Shown: positions 1-10,095, numbered from the stretch's first letter. The stretch: DNA of 64,000 nucleotides from Isoetes taiwanensis (GCA_021234155.1 JAJEKV010000011.1:3409069-3473068), one strand, 5' to 3'. Notes: generated from the letters alone by a model not told the origin. Translations and numbers: made by a program.

Positions 1-403
1 TATAGGGTAAATAGGAAAAATGGAAAAGGAAAAAAGAAAGTGCGTAATAGAATGATGAAAAAAAGAAACGCGGGATAGAGAAAAAGACAAAAGAAAGGGG
101 AAGGGTGTCGAATACACAAAAACCTATTATAGCCCAGCAATACTGGACGTGGTTTCTATTATAGTAGATTTATGAAAAGGAGTCTGAGATGAACAGGTTT
201 CCATCCACACATATTCCCAACTTATGCCCAGCAATGCTGGGCACCATTACTAGTTAATGTATTGATTACATCTAGATATGTCAGTTGTAGCCAACAAATA
301 TGCACCAACTACCTTTACAATGATTTAAGGTTTAACCTTTAAGATATAAACCTTTAATAATTGACCTTCTCCATTGCACAATAAACCTTAATACATGTAA
401 TTA
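1..403. other. No gene seen
   Basis: AT-rich sequence without a convincing reading frame. The one local structure is a 17-bp palindrome at 226-242 (GCCCAGCAATGCTGGGC). A related copy of its left half lies near 131. I assign no function. Confidence 0.5.
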
Positions 404-850
404 CACTACAAGGGATCGTCGACGTCCAACGACGTCGCGTCGTCGATGAACGCCGGACCGTCGTCGTTGATCAACGACATCGTCGTTCAACGACGACAAC
501 GTCGTTTCGACGTCGTTCAACGATGGTCATCGTGGTCGACGATGTCGGCCCACAATATGGCATGGGTACTGGCGCCAAAGGCGTGTGCCTTCGTGTCAAA
601 CACGTCACCTAAACGTCGTTCAACGACGGTCATCGGCGGCGATGACGCCACGTCATGCGTGGAAATGGGCGCTAAGCGGGTAATTAATCAAAAGACGCTG
701 GGACGCCAATCTGCCCGTCGTTGAAACGACGTCGCACAACGCCGACGCGGTCACGCGTCGGGCCGCTGCGTGGCATGGTGCTTTGGTGCCAAAGCGCTTG
801 TGCCAAGGCGTCAAAGACGTCGCCTTAAACGTCGTTTAACGACGTCACGC
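404..850. mobile_element. CACTA-like transposon end with CGTCG palindromic tract
   Basis: The tract opens with CACTACAAGGGATCGTC at 404-420, which resembles the CACTACAAG terminus of plant CACTA (En/Spm) transposons. It is followed by about 430 bp of GC-rich sequence made of CGTCGTT/AACGACG words in both orientations, as in CACTA subterminal repeats. I could not find the opposite terminus (ending CTTGTAGTG), so this may be one truncated end. A 92-codon open frame at 446-724 is composed of these repeats and is not called as a gene. A different repeat family with a chance CACTA word is the alternative. Confidence 0.4.
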
Positions 851-883
851 AGAGGAATTTTTTTTTTTTTTTTGCCAAATAAA

Positions 884-909
884 AACCCTAACCCTAACCC
901 TAACCCTAC
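884..909. repeat. Short CCCTAA tandem (telomere-like)
   Basis: About four CCCTAA units follow a poly-T run. The array is far too short for a telomere. Short AAACCCTAA motifs (telo-boxes) occur in plant promoters, and an interstitial remnant is equally possible. Confidence 0.5.
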
Positions 910-935
910 ATCCACGTTATAAGTGGATCCATCAG

Positions 936-1292
936 TTGCTGCTGTTATTTTTATTTTTGAGTGTTCTTCCCTATCTTGCTATAATGGTCCCGTGGTTGAA
1001 GACCACCGACAGCGATATGTTCCTTCTAGCAGTAATCCTCCTCCTCCAAGGGAAGACAACTCAACCCAACCCCCCTGCTTCTCCCGCTGAGAACCCTCCC
1101 TTCACCATCGTGGCAAAGATGAGTGAAAAGGAGCTTCTGATTGCACTAACATCTGGCGTTCCATGCGGGGAACGACTGGTAGAATGGCTCACCGAGCCAA
1201 ACAAAGAGAAAACGACATTAATGGTGCAGATAATGATGCAAATGGTTGCATCAAACTGTCACGTCCTCAGGATGGACATAAGTAATGTATAA
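936..1292 (+). CDS. Hypothetical 118-codon reading frame
   Basis: This ATG-initiated frame has a hydrophobic N-terminus (about residues 1-35, possibly a signal or membrane segment), a proline-rich stretch (residues 43-55) and a helical C-terminal half. I recognise no family. It lies just after the CCCTAA motif and ends where a 57-bp tandem duplication starts. There are no neighbouring exons I can identify, and an open frame of this length can occur by chance, so it is a weak candidate. Confidence 0.2.
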   Translation: MLLLFLFLSVLPYLAIMVPWLKTTDSDMFLLAVILLLQGKTTQPNPPASPAENPPFTIVAKMSEKELLIALTSGVPCGERLVEWLTEPNKEKTTLMVQIMMQMVASNCHVLRMDISNV

Positions 1293-1400
1293 GCTTTTTT
1301 TTATGAATGGAAACAATAAGTTTTTTTATCTATTTGTGTTGTCGTTGTATAAGCTTATTTTATGAATGGGAACAATCAGTATTTTTATTTATTTGTGTTA
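1287..1400. repeat. 57-bp tandem duplication
   Basis: Two adjacent copies of a TGTATAAGCTT...ATGAATGG unit (1287-1343 and 1344-1400) differ at a few positions. They are AT-rich and follow the stop of the small frame above. Confidence 0.7.
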
Positions 1401-1849
1401 TTTGTATTGTATGTTGTTTCTGTTATGTTAAACAATCACAGTTGGCCTTTCTGCTGGGCGTTTAACAGCTTATCTGCCATGGAACGAGTTCAGAAATGTG
1501 CTTCTGTCTGTAAATGTGCTTCAAAAATGGGGTTGGTAGTTTCCTCAGCTTGGCAAATAATCCATGACTTTGTGTTTCATGCACAAAGATCAACACCATG
1601 TGCATGAAAAGGTTGAGTTGCTGGTTGAATCTTCACTACCATCCAATCAATTGTCAGCCAGCATATATGCTCATTAAGCCTTACCAACAATTCTGGAAGC
1701 TTAAAGAATCGTCGATACTGTTATGAGTTGGCAATCGGGCACATGTATGCCATGATTGCATCTTTGGTATGCAATTGAACCGGCGAGGCTTAAGCGCCCA
1801 TTCGCGGGGGAATCTCACAGTCAAGTAGTTAGTTGAGAGATCCGATAGT
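1401..1849. other. No gene seen
   Basis: No supported feature. A short open frame at 1362-1607 shows no family resemblance. Confidence 0.4.
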
Positions 1850-2285
1850 CGAGATGTTCCAACTTCCCTAGCACCTTAGGGATGGAACACGAAAAGTTGT
1901 TGCTTGACAAATTTAATTTGGTTAAGTTGGCACGGTTTGATACCTCGTCTAATATTGATCCGGAACCGACAGCGACGAGAACAAGGTTAACCAAGGAAGA
2001 GCGGTTCCCAAAGAGGAGAGAGTTCGAGAGTTTATTGTTTTGAGGCTGCAATATGCCTTCTTCGAGGAAGCTGCCCTAATTCTTTTGGCACCTGCCACGA
2101 AAATTGATTATTATCGAGAATGAGATTTGCAAGGTTAGAAACCTTTGGATATATCGAGAAGAAATTGTTCCATTCATCTTGTTGTTGTCCAATCTAAAAG
2201 CAGAGCCGGTTCGGAGAACCCCATAACCCAAAGTTAACTTCCAAATGGTTTTCGATCGACTTCGAAGTAACCCGAAAGCATCCAA
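1850..2285 (-). pseudogene. LRR receptor fragment (decayed)
   Basis: Read on the minus strand in changing frames, this gives plant-type leucine-rich repeats, including LDNNKMNGTI, NLANLILDNNQFSW followed by a PKELGQLP spacer, and LTKLNLSSNNFSCSIPK. These fit the LxxLxLxxNxFxGxIP consensus of plant extracellular LRR receptors. Frameshifts separate the units, so it cannot be translated whole. It lies downstream, on the same strand, of an ABCG fragment and a second LRR fragment. The three form a pseudogene mosaic rather than one gene. No kinase or membrane segment is visible. Confidence 0.7.
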
Positions 2286-2584
2286 GTATTTGGATTATAT
2301 CAAATCACTTATCCTTGGCACCCCATTGACTTTCGCATAATTGTTGTTTTATAATGAATAAGTTAAATTCGGTGGAGGAAGGCGGAGTGCAAAATATCCT
2401 GTGTATAAATATACAAATGATAACATGCTTAGTCGCTTCCTTACCCGAAAGTAGTCAATAAGTGTGCACGAGTGTCGCGCCAAGAGGGCCTGCATAGATC
2501 ACTCTTCCTCCTCGTTGCATGAGAAGCGGCTATAGGAGCAAAATTATATAATGAGCTTGATTAAGAAGTATGCTTAAATCGTGA

Positions 2585-3460
2585 AGAACCATTGTACCTC
2601 ATCAAAGGCATCAAAGATGTCTATGCTAGGTTGATGTATAGTGCGGACAACCTGTCCTTCCAAAGATAATCGTGTTTGAGCAGTCCGCATTACAATGGGC
2701 TGCGCACGAGCATCCAATCGACGTAGGTTCATCCATGAATATGATAAAAGGGTTTGCAACAAGTTCGACCGCAATTGTCGGTCTTTTCCTTTGTTACATA
2801 GACAACCCGCTCACGCACGGGAGCCCAACTATACATTCCCTTGGTGGCATAAGTTCAACAAGTTCCATAACCTCTTCTACAAATGCGTACTTGCAAAACT
2901 CTCCTTGGTAAAGCCTGGTCATATATGTAAAGTTAGCAAAGTTGGGAGCTAAAAATATTACCTTCCTAGTTTTCTCATCAATATCGTTTGAAAGGCGGAG
3001 CCAAGCGAGAATAGGTAATTGCCTCAAGCACGGTAACATGTGGGAGTGAATATCATTACGCTCCACGGTACTACGATATGCATGAAAATGTCTCGTCTTT
3101 TGGGATATCCGGAGATGCGATCTTTGCCTTCAATATAGCCTCCAGTTTTTCTTCGGCCGAGAACATCCATGAGAGTAGTTTTACCAGCTCCACTAACACC
3201 AATCGGAGCAGCGTGAGCACTCCGCCTAAACGCACCACTAACATCATTAGCGGTTGAAGTCGTTGTTGGGGTTGCACCATGTTGTTTCATTTCACGAAAT
3301 GGAATGGAAAGCAAATGCATTGTTCATAGTGAAGTGATCAATCTGTATAGAAGTGATATGCTATACATCTTGCGGGCATATCCACATAGTAATTTATGTG
3401 GTGAAAAGCCATGGATAGGGGCTGGAAAGGTAGGATCATTCCTCTCATTTCTGTTGTGCC
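2585..3460 (-). pseudogene. PDR-type ABCG transporter fragment, second nucleotide-binding domain
   Basis: The minus strand gives, in order and across frameshifts, the pre-NBD2 linker ([21 protein letters not shown]), the Walker A region (GVSGAGKTTLMDVLGRRKTG), GYIEG and ISGYPK, the NDIHS segment, AWLRLS, DEKTRK, FVEEVMELVEL, VGLP, the Walker B region (IIFMDEPTS) and [15 protein letters not shown]. This is the second NBD of a full-size plant pleiotropic-drug-resistance transporter. In the family these are plasma-membrane exporters of secondary metabolites or hormones. A 72-bp GT-AG intron appears retained (2890-2961, between DEKTRK and FVEEV), so the copy came from genomic DNA. The signature region after VGLP is altered, and there are no membrane domains. 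It is fused directly to LRR sequence upstream. Non-functional. Confidence 0.85.
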
Positions 3461-3479
3461 TTCGAGGCATTAGAATCCC

Positions 3480-3870
3480 ATATTCTTCCCATATTCTTGA
3501 GGAATTGATCCCGATAATCTATTCTTAAAAGCACAAAAGTATCTCAAGGCCCCTCCAAAGCCAGAGGTAAGGGGAATCCCACTAAGCTTGTTGCTGCTAA
3601 CATCAAATTAAATGAGCTTGCTATTCTTCCCTATAAAGTATGGTATCTGGCCAGTAATGGCATTTCTAAACAACTAAATAATTTAGCTCTTTTAGATCAG
3701 AGAGCCCATCTGGAATCTCTCCAGTAAGGTTGTTATAATTGAGCTGAAGAAGTCTAAGGTTCTTAAGCAAGCTGATGGATTGTGGAATGCTACCATTCAG
3801 ATAATTTTGAGAAAGATCTAACTCCGTTAAAGAGGTCAAGTTGCTAATTTCATCAGGGACAGGGTCAAGT
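3480..3870 (-). pseudogene. LRR receptor fragment fused to ABCG remnant
   Basis: The minus strand encodes plant LRRs: VPDEISNLTSLTELDLSQN, LNGSIPQSISLLKNLRLLQL, NLTGEIPDGLSDLKEL. After frame changes and an in-frame stop come ITGQIPYFIGKNSKL, DVSSNKLSGIPL and NRLSGSIPQEYGKN. The last recognisable LRR residues run within about 20 bp into the ABCG linker sequence. The upstream boundary lies at a repeat that occurs again at 4315. This is typical of the ectodomain of LRR receptor kinases or proteins. It is broken by at least one stop and one frameshift. Confidence 0.8.
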
Positions 3871-4060
3871 TGCCAACCGGCATGCTCCGGTCGCACAATG
3901 TCCAGAGCTCGCGGGACATCACAACGGAGCAAATTTGGAACTGGCACTTGGGGAGGGTTTTTTGTTCTCCTTCTTAAGGTCTCTCTTCGAACCCTCGAAG
4001 GAACCCTGCACGCAAGCTCTTGACCCCTTCAGAGGCAGGGAAGGCTCCCAAAACCCAAAC
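3871..4060. repeat. ~190-bp dispersed repeat, copy 1
   Basis: Begins TGCCAACCGGCATGCTCCGG and includes TTCTCCTTCTTAAGGTCTCT. It recurs at 4315-4500 with a few substitutions and indels. It ends the LRR homology of the preceding pseudogene. A tail word, GACTTTGGGCATGAGTCCAG, occurs near 4070 and again near 4732, so the family has more parts. Identity unknown. Confidence 0.75.
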
Positions 4061-4314
4061 TTTTGACTTTGGGCATGAGTCCAGAGTATCTAGTTTACTG
4101 TAGGGACCAGCGATTATGACCAACAGAGCCAAACTCGATTTGCTACAAGCAACTAGTCTATCTTTCATTCGATGCACTGTAGCCTAGTGCTATAATGTAA
4201 AGCTAGCACGTACTTGGCAGTTCGGGCATTTGACCAATTCTCTACTCCTCAGACATGTGTCCTAGGGTAACTCTGGCATTTTGGATGCAACCGCACAGTC
4301 GAAATGTCGTTGCT

Positions 4315-4500
4315 TGCCAACCGGCATGCTCCGGTCGCACAATGTCCGAGCTTCATGAGGCCATCACAACGGAACAAGTTTGGGCGGTACTTGGGGGGGG
4401 TTTTGTTCTCCTTCTTAAGGTCTCTCTTGAACCCTCGAAGGAACCCCGCGACGCAAGCATTTGACCCCGAGGAGGGGGGAAGGCTGCCAAAACCTAAACC
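4315..4500. repeat. ~190-bp dispersed repeat, copy 2
   Basis: Direct copy of 3871-4060, sharing the CCGGCATGCTCCGGTCGCAC core and the AAGGTCTCTCTT and ACCCTCGAAGGAACCC words. I see no termini that identify a transposon class. Confidence 0.75.
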
Positions 4501-6126
4501 CTACAGATTTACTAGGGTTTAGGTATCGGGGGAATAAAACAGCTCCATTTGTTAATCCCACCGTTCAAATAGTAGTTCATGTTATAGGAAACGTTCTCAA
4601 AAAGAAAAAATGGACATCCACCGCACGGATGTCCCAACCCCCAAATGTTCCCCTTTACGGACATAAGACAAGAGGGGGAAATGATGTGCCCCTCTAGTTC
4701 AGCCATTCTTGCTAGCTCAAAATGTGATTTTGACTTTGGGCATGAGTCCAGGGTGATGAAACGAGTGTATATTTTGCAGCAAATTACTACAGGTATCATA
4801 TCCAAGAAAATAAAGTTCAACTTGATGAACCAAGTGGGATGCCCATCTTAGCTACTAGTTCAATCATGAATCTATTTTGCCAGTCCAACATATTCTTCGA
4901 GAAATATGTCTTTTACCAATGCGAGCAGCAAAAGATAAAAGATTGATCGCATTTGAGACTATTACAACAAAATTGCCAGATAGGCTTCTCCAAGTGCATA
5001 AGTGTGGTAATGTTCCAATTTGGCCTCTCGTGGATGAGTCGTGGCAATTCAAGCTATAAAACGGGGTGATGCTCCACATCTAGCATCATACGATGGTTAC
5101 TGGTATGCTTGGATTAATGTAGTTAATGAGAAGGATAAAAAGATGAAGTTGACTTGGTTAGAGCCAAAGAGTAAGAAGGGGCGTAAATGTTTAAGAATTT
5201 AATTTCATATGTGGAAAAGAGATGGCAGTCTTGGGATTGTCTCTTAAGGGTATTAAACGTTATGAAGGAAGGTGCAAGAAAAAATATTTGCTTCTTCTTG
5301 ATTGAAGAGCCTTCTATTTGAGGTACTTGAGCTTAGTTCATCTCCTTTTGTTTTGTAATCATAAAAATCTATTATGTTTACTCTAAGTTCAATCGCTTGC
5401 CATAATGTTAAGTTGGCTGCGATGTTTAGCTTTACATTTGGAGCGGTTTAATAAGCTAGCTATAAAATTATTTATTACCATATTAAGATATTAACCTTGA
5501 CATTGTAGTAGTTTTTTGAGCTAAGCGTTATAAAATTGTTAGTTAAGATGGTGTCGATGGTATCTCTATATTTACATATGAGTGGTCATTATTCCTACGC
5601 TAAACCTCACAAAACAATTGCCAATTTCTTGACTAAATGACATTACAAGGTTTCTTACAATATTAAGTAACAGAGGCAAAGCATTCACCTTTGGTTTTTG
5701 ACGTTGCACTAATCACAAATTTCTAATATTGCTACGAAGTTACAAGCTAGATATCAATTCACTACAAAGTTTCCTTTATTGCGAAGCAATACATTGATTT
5801 TAATCTATGTCATTAGTGACATGTTGTTTATTTTTCTTTTGTAAAATTTATTGATAAGGCTCATTTGATTCTACGAAGCCTTACACGCGTATGCTTCCTA
5901 TACTTTTAGAAGCTTTGCATCTTTATTAAGGCTCACAACTGTTCCATTTGAAAAAATACAATATTAACAACACGATTAACACAAGAATAAATTATTAACG
6001 AGCATAGTAAACAACCACATAAAGAAAACCTTAGCAGCTTTGCAAATTTTAACGTGGTTCTCAAACTAATAAGAAGAATGCGGTAGAATACAAATTTGTG
6101 ACAACTAGCATATAAACGCATCTGAA
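4501..6126. other. No intact gene; possible decayed exon at 5060-5320
   Basis: Most of this stretch is AT-rich and featureless. On the plus strand around 5070-5165 the translation YDGYWYAWINVVNEKDKKMK followed by LTWLEP looks protein-like, and frameshifted continuations run to about 5320. I do not recognise the family. From 5350 to 6126 I see nothing. Confidence 0.3.
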
Positions 6127-6905
6127 ATTATGCTACTAAAAATGTACATAGAAAAATCATTCCATTAAATTAATGATGATTTTCAAAGACCATCATAAAC
6201 TCTAGAATTCATAAGTTAAATATAGTACGAACTAGGAATGGTTTTGCAAAATCAAGATGTGCTTAAAACACATCTTCTAAACTATTGATGATTTCAAAAA
6301 ACGATTGTACGATTGTAGAATTCATGTAAGTAAACATGATATGAACTAGCAATGATTTTGCTAAAAAACTATACACTTAAAAACAATCTCACAAATTAAT
6401 TATGATTTCTATAAATCTTTGAATTAGTACAAAAAATACGATATGAAGCACTATTGGTCTTGCAAAATCAATATATGCTTAAAATACATCTTCTAAACTA
6501 TGGATGATTTCAAAAAACTATTATATGATTATGGAATTCATGTAATTAAACATGATATAAACTATTAGTGATTTTGCTAAATCAATCTACACTTAAAAAC
6601 AACCTTATAAACTAATAATGATTTCTAGAAACTAGTGTAAAATTTTGAATTAGTACAAAAAATATGGTATTAGCCACTATTGGTTTTTCAAAATCAATAT
6701 ATGCTTAAAACACCTCTTCTAAACTATTGATGATTTCAAAAATCTATTGTACGATCGTAGAAGTCATGTAATTAAACAGGATATGATTTTGTAAATCATT
6801 GTACATTAAAAAACAATCATACAAACTAATGATGATTTCTAGAAACTACTGTAAATTTATGAATTAGTACAAATAATATGATATGAACCACTATTGATTT
6901 TGCAA
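6127..6905. repeat. ~220-bp AT-rich tandem array, about 3.5 units
   Basis: Successive units share the words ATGCTTAAAA.ACA.CTTCTAAACTA, GATGATTTCAAAAA, AATTCATGTAA.TAAACA and TTGAATTAGTACAAA. Matching positions are near 6255, 6470 and 6695, giving a period of about 215-225 bp. The first unit (6127-6250) is partial and more diverged. No coding potential. Satellite-like. Confidence 0.75.
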
Positions 6906-7589
6906 AACTAGGAAGAACACATGATTTTTCTTTACATTTTGTATTGTCGTATAAAAAAATCACATATATACTGGTTTTCATGCTAATTTTTTATACAAGT
7001 TCATTTTTTGGGGCCTTGTGAATGCTTGTTTGTCTGACAGCAGCAAAGCAAAGTTTTTGCAAAAATAAATTAGAAAGAGAATTACAGCAAGATTAATCAT
7101 TGATAGCAATCTGGAAACAACTACAGCTAGAATAATCATTGATATCCTGCTGTTCTGGAAACTGAACTCGGAATGTATAACAATTTAAGTTTCAATCATG
7201 AGCAGGAAGTACAAATCATTAATTTCTATTGAAGTCCACTTATTAAGAAGCCTCATTGAAACTTCAGTTTGAGTAAGAAACTTACATAATTTCCATAAAG
7301 TTCATGACCGTCATACATTCCAGTCAGCTGATAAGAAACGAGCAATAATCCACAAACCTGGGAGTTTTAGGAAAAGATGGCAACGGGAATGTAGAAATCT
7401 CACTTGGAGGTACATCAAGCTGCAAAAACATCAATTAATTTACTGTAATAGGTTGCGAGACATGAAATAGTGTGATCGGTAACATAATAACAACCCAAAA
7501 CCATATGACGTTTCTTCCTGCAAAATTTCCAAATCAAACCTCAGATTGCTTCAAAGTCTCAGAACCGGGCATGGGAACTTGTTGTTATG
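6906..7589. other. No gene seen
   Basis: AT-rich sequence with no frame or structure I can support. Confidence 0.4.
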
Positions 7590-7700
7590 TGGAAGGGTAA
7601 CAAGTCGTCGATTCCCGGCCGGGGGGGAGCAAAGCGCTGACCGGTCGGCTGCAGTGGCTTGCTCCCGCCCCGGCCGAATCGACGACTTGTTACCCTTCCA
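7590..7700. repeat. GC-rich inverted repeat, 42-43 bp arms, 26-bp loop
   Basis: The left arm 7590-7632 and right arm 7659-7700 are near-perfect reverse complements (one indel, one substitution). Each arm ends in GGAAGGGTAACAAGTCGTCG or its complement. The spacer is about 26 bp and includes CCGGTCGG. A transcript would form a long, nearly perfect hairpin. It may be a foldback transposon, a recent palindromic duplication or a small-RNA precursor. It stands out against an AT-rich background. GCGTCAAGGTAAGCA just outside the right arm is echoed in inverse orientation near 8165. Confidence 0.8.
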
Positions 7701-7974
7701 CGGCGTCAAGGTAAGCAACAAAACTCAGTTTCAACCTCAGCTATGGTGCATTTGGACTCAAGCTCAGCGATGGTGCTTCAGCAATGGTGCATTTTCGGCA
7801 AAATTGAGCTCGCAATGGCACAAAGCTTAGGTAGTTCCAGCTTCTTATGCTCGCCATAGCCACAACAGGGTTCAAAAATCCAAACAAACAACGTAAATCG
7901 GGGGGGTTGAAACAACAAAGAAACATCCAGGGTTGAAATCCAAAGAACGGCGAGAATTCAGAAATCCGACTTCT

Positions 7975-8025
7975 TATGCCCCGCCATAGCCGCCTGGCCG
8001 GGGTTCGAATCCGGCCGAAGCCACA
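7975..8025 (+). repeat. tRNA-derived (SINE-like) fragment with B box
   Basis: GGTTCGAATCC at 8002-8012 matches the RNA polymerase III B-box consensus. It lies in a perfect 6-bp stem (GGCCGG/CCGGCC). The stem does not fit the T arm of a functional tRNA and I see no A box upstream, so this is a remnant at best. A related CTTATGC.CGCCATAGCC word occurs at 7846. Confidence 0.3.
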
Positions 8026-8486
8026 ACGTGGGTTTTCACGCAGGTCGGGTCACCGCTGCGCAAGAAGTCGTTCAAGAATGCTCTACCTATTTGCCATTCT
8101 TGATTAGTATGATCGCCACATGGCGACATCCCATTGGATAACAAACAAGAACGGATACCTACTTACCTTGACGGTAACAATTTGTAATATATAAAGAAAG
8201 ATGACGCTAGGTATTACAAATGCTGCTGTTTATTGTGTGTGGTAAAATGAAAAAAGACAGCTTTTTAAATAGTTTACTAATTGACTTGTTGAATTCCAAA
8301 CCTTAGCCTTTGGATAATATGGCCCTTTTCAACGTATAACTTTAGTCCTATCTTTAAGAACAATCAAATCAGTTGCAAATTGCATCTCAATATCAAATAT
8401 GTTTCAATAGTCTTCATGCAGGAAGTCACAATGGCCTTCAATTCTGCTCATTGCGTCCCAAGTTCTCTTTTATACCTGTGGACAAA
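8026..8486. other. No gene seen
   Basis: Nothing supported upstream of the LRR end. The CTTACCTTGACGGTAAC word near 8165 is an inverse echo of the sequence at 7700. Confidence 0.4.
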
Positions 8487-8861
8487 TTATATGCACTGGG
8501 GCAGAGGCATCCCACAAAGTCCCTTGTTGTTTGCAAATGCTGACACAGGAAAGCTAGTGAGTAATCCACCTTCAGGAATCTTACCATATAGTAAATTGTT
8601 GGATACATTGAAACTCTTCAGCTCTGACAAATTCAGAAAACTTCCTGGTATGTTTTCTGAAAAGCGATTTATTGACAAATCCAATGTTTCAAACTTGCTC
8701 AATCTATTACCAATAAAAGATGGCAGTTTTCCCTCGATCTTATTTCTGGCTAGTGACAAGTATGTGAATGAAGCAAAGAAATCCGGCCCCAATGCAGGCA
8801 TTTCTAGTCCGTCAACATTTATTGGTGAATCAAAAAGCAGAGGACGTGATTCAGATCCCAT
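8487..8861 (-). pseudogene. LRR receptor C-terminal ectodomain fragment
   Basis: An open minus-strand frame of about 120 codons encodes the last LRRs of a plant receptor-like protein or kinase: FTYLSLARNKIEGKLPSF, FETLDLSINRFSENIPGSF, LKSFNVSNNLLYGKIPEGG. The C-terminal cap NNKGLCGMPLPQC follows, and is highly typical of the region just before the juxtamembrane segment. The frame has no stop but begins in mid-domain and lacks a transmembrane segment and kinase. It is either one exon of a larger gene or a fragment. It may share an origin with the LRR pieces at 1.8-3.9 kb. Confidence 0.75.
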
Positions 8862-9125
8862 GGGGATGAACCAAATGGGATCTGAATCCCATGGGTAAGT
8901 TAATAGTCAAATGTACAACGCAGCAGTTCTAAACCAAGATCGCTGAAACGTAAACCAAAACGAGACTATCCATTTAATCATATATTATCAGCGCCAACAA
9001 GCTACATCATAATGACTAAAAATAATGATGCCTTGAAGAAATTTTTGAAGGAAGCTGAGCTTTTGAAAGAGAAGAGTGAGCGGGAGCTTGATCAGTTCCG
9101 TAATCTTCTTTTCGGTGCTTCGATC

Positions 9126-9385
9126 GGCTCCCGAAGTTAACTTCAGCAGCCAACCGGGTTCGCCCAAGCGAACCCCAAAAATTCGCCCAGGCGAACCCAC
9201 CGGATTCGCCCAGGCGAACCCGCACCCCTGACGTGGCGGCAGCGTTCGCATGGCATTAGTTACCGGGTTCGCCCAAGCGAACCCAAACCCGTGTTTGGCA
9301 CACGTGTGGCAGGCCAGTGGTGGCAGTGGTCGCTTCCCTGCCGGGTTCGCCCAGGTGAACCCACCGGCGGGGTCGGGTGGCAGAT
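9126..9385. repeat. Palindrome-cluster repeat, copy 1
   Basis: Five copies of a 20-bp palindrome of the form GGGTTCGCCCAAGCGAACCC lie at 9156-9175, 9179-9198 (diverged left side), 9202-9221, 9265-9284 and 9343-9362, in a 260-bp GC-rich tract that starts GGCTCCCGAA. The central dinucleotide varies (AA, AG, TG). The same arrangement recurs at 11910-12190 in the same orientation. Translation gives a misleading GFAWANP-type peptide. This copy ends about 125 bp past the stop codon of the H2A gene. Confidence 0.85.
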
Positions 9386-9509
9386 GAGGGTGGTAGGCGT
9401 CGGAGATGATCAGAGCCATTATTGCGCCCTGCCGAGCTGATGCCGAGAATCCTGGCTTGGAGCTAAAAGTCTACTGCATGCTACTCTTGCTTCTGAGAAT
9501 CCGATGCCT

Positions 9510-10021
9510 CTACGCTGGAATTCGGCCTTCATAGAACCTTAGTTGGATTGCATGGATAGAATCGTGAACCATCCGGCCGGGTCTGCCTCTTGGCTGCCAA
9601 AACCATATGTAGCCCAAATCCCTGTTCAAAAGCTTTCCAAGCTCGTCGTCGTTCCTCACAGCAAGCTGGATATGGCGCGGAATAATCCTGTTTTTCTTAT
9701 TATCCCTAGCTGCATTTCCGGCCAGCTCAAGAACCTAAACAAAATCATACAAATTTCCATCAAAAACAACCCAAACCACCCTGATCTGAACCAAACAGGC
9801 CCAAGAAAACAGAGCATTAAAACGGAAGAGAAAACACAAATTCATACCTCAGCGGCCAGATACTCCAAAACTGCTGCTAAGTAGACCGGAGCACCAACTC
9901 CGACACGTTTAGCATATCGACCGGCCTTCAAATACCTGGCCAGACGGCCGACTGGAAACTGGAGCCCAGCCTTGGTGGATTTGGAGACGGCTTTTTTCTT
10001 TAATTTACCTCTTCCAGACAT
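9510..10021 (-). CDS. Histone H2A with aberrant C-terminal tail
   Basis: Two exons (9848-10021 and 9510-9734) are joined by a 113-bp GT-AG intron at 9735-9847. They give a 132-residue product starting [19 protein letters not shown]. Exon 1 carries the N-terminal tail and start of the histone fold ([36 protein letters not shown]). Exon 2 continues [34 protein letters not shown]. After GKLL the normal docking domain (VTIASGGVLPNI type) is missing. It is replaced by about 39 unrelated residues ([10 protein letters not shown]... to RIPA, stop 9510-9512). The fold is intact to residue ~93. Known H2A proteins use that docking domain to contact H3-H4. This copy is therefore either a truncated pseudogene whose 3' end was replaced or a divergent variant. 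Start and intron position fit plant H2A genes. Confidence 0.85.
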
Positions 10022-10095
10022 GATTTCCTACGGCGGGATGAAGAAAATGAAGATATTGAAGAAAAACTCACGAATTTGAAGCTGCAGTTCCGGCT

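Noticed and set aside
446-724. 92-codon frame in the CGTCG tract
   Set aside because: Composed of subterminal palindromic words; stop-poor because of base composition.
884-909. Chromosome end (telomere)
   Set aside because: Only about four CCCTAA units, with transposon and gene remnants on both sides.
7975-8025. Functional tRNA gene at the GGTTCGAATCC box
   Set aside because: The stem does not fit a T arm, there is no A box at the right distance and no cloverleaf.
8380-8898. Plus-strand 172-codon frame
   Set aside because: Antisense to the LRR C-terminal fragment, whose minus-strand reading is clearly the protein-like one.
8988-9419. 143-codon minus-strand protein with GFAWANP motifs
   Set aside because: The open frame arises from the GC-rich palindrome repeat; the same words read open on the opposite strand in copy 2 (11908-12318). 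No start context or family.
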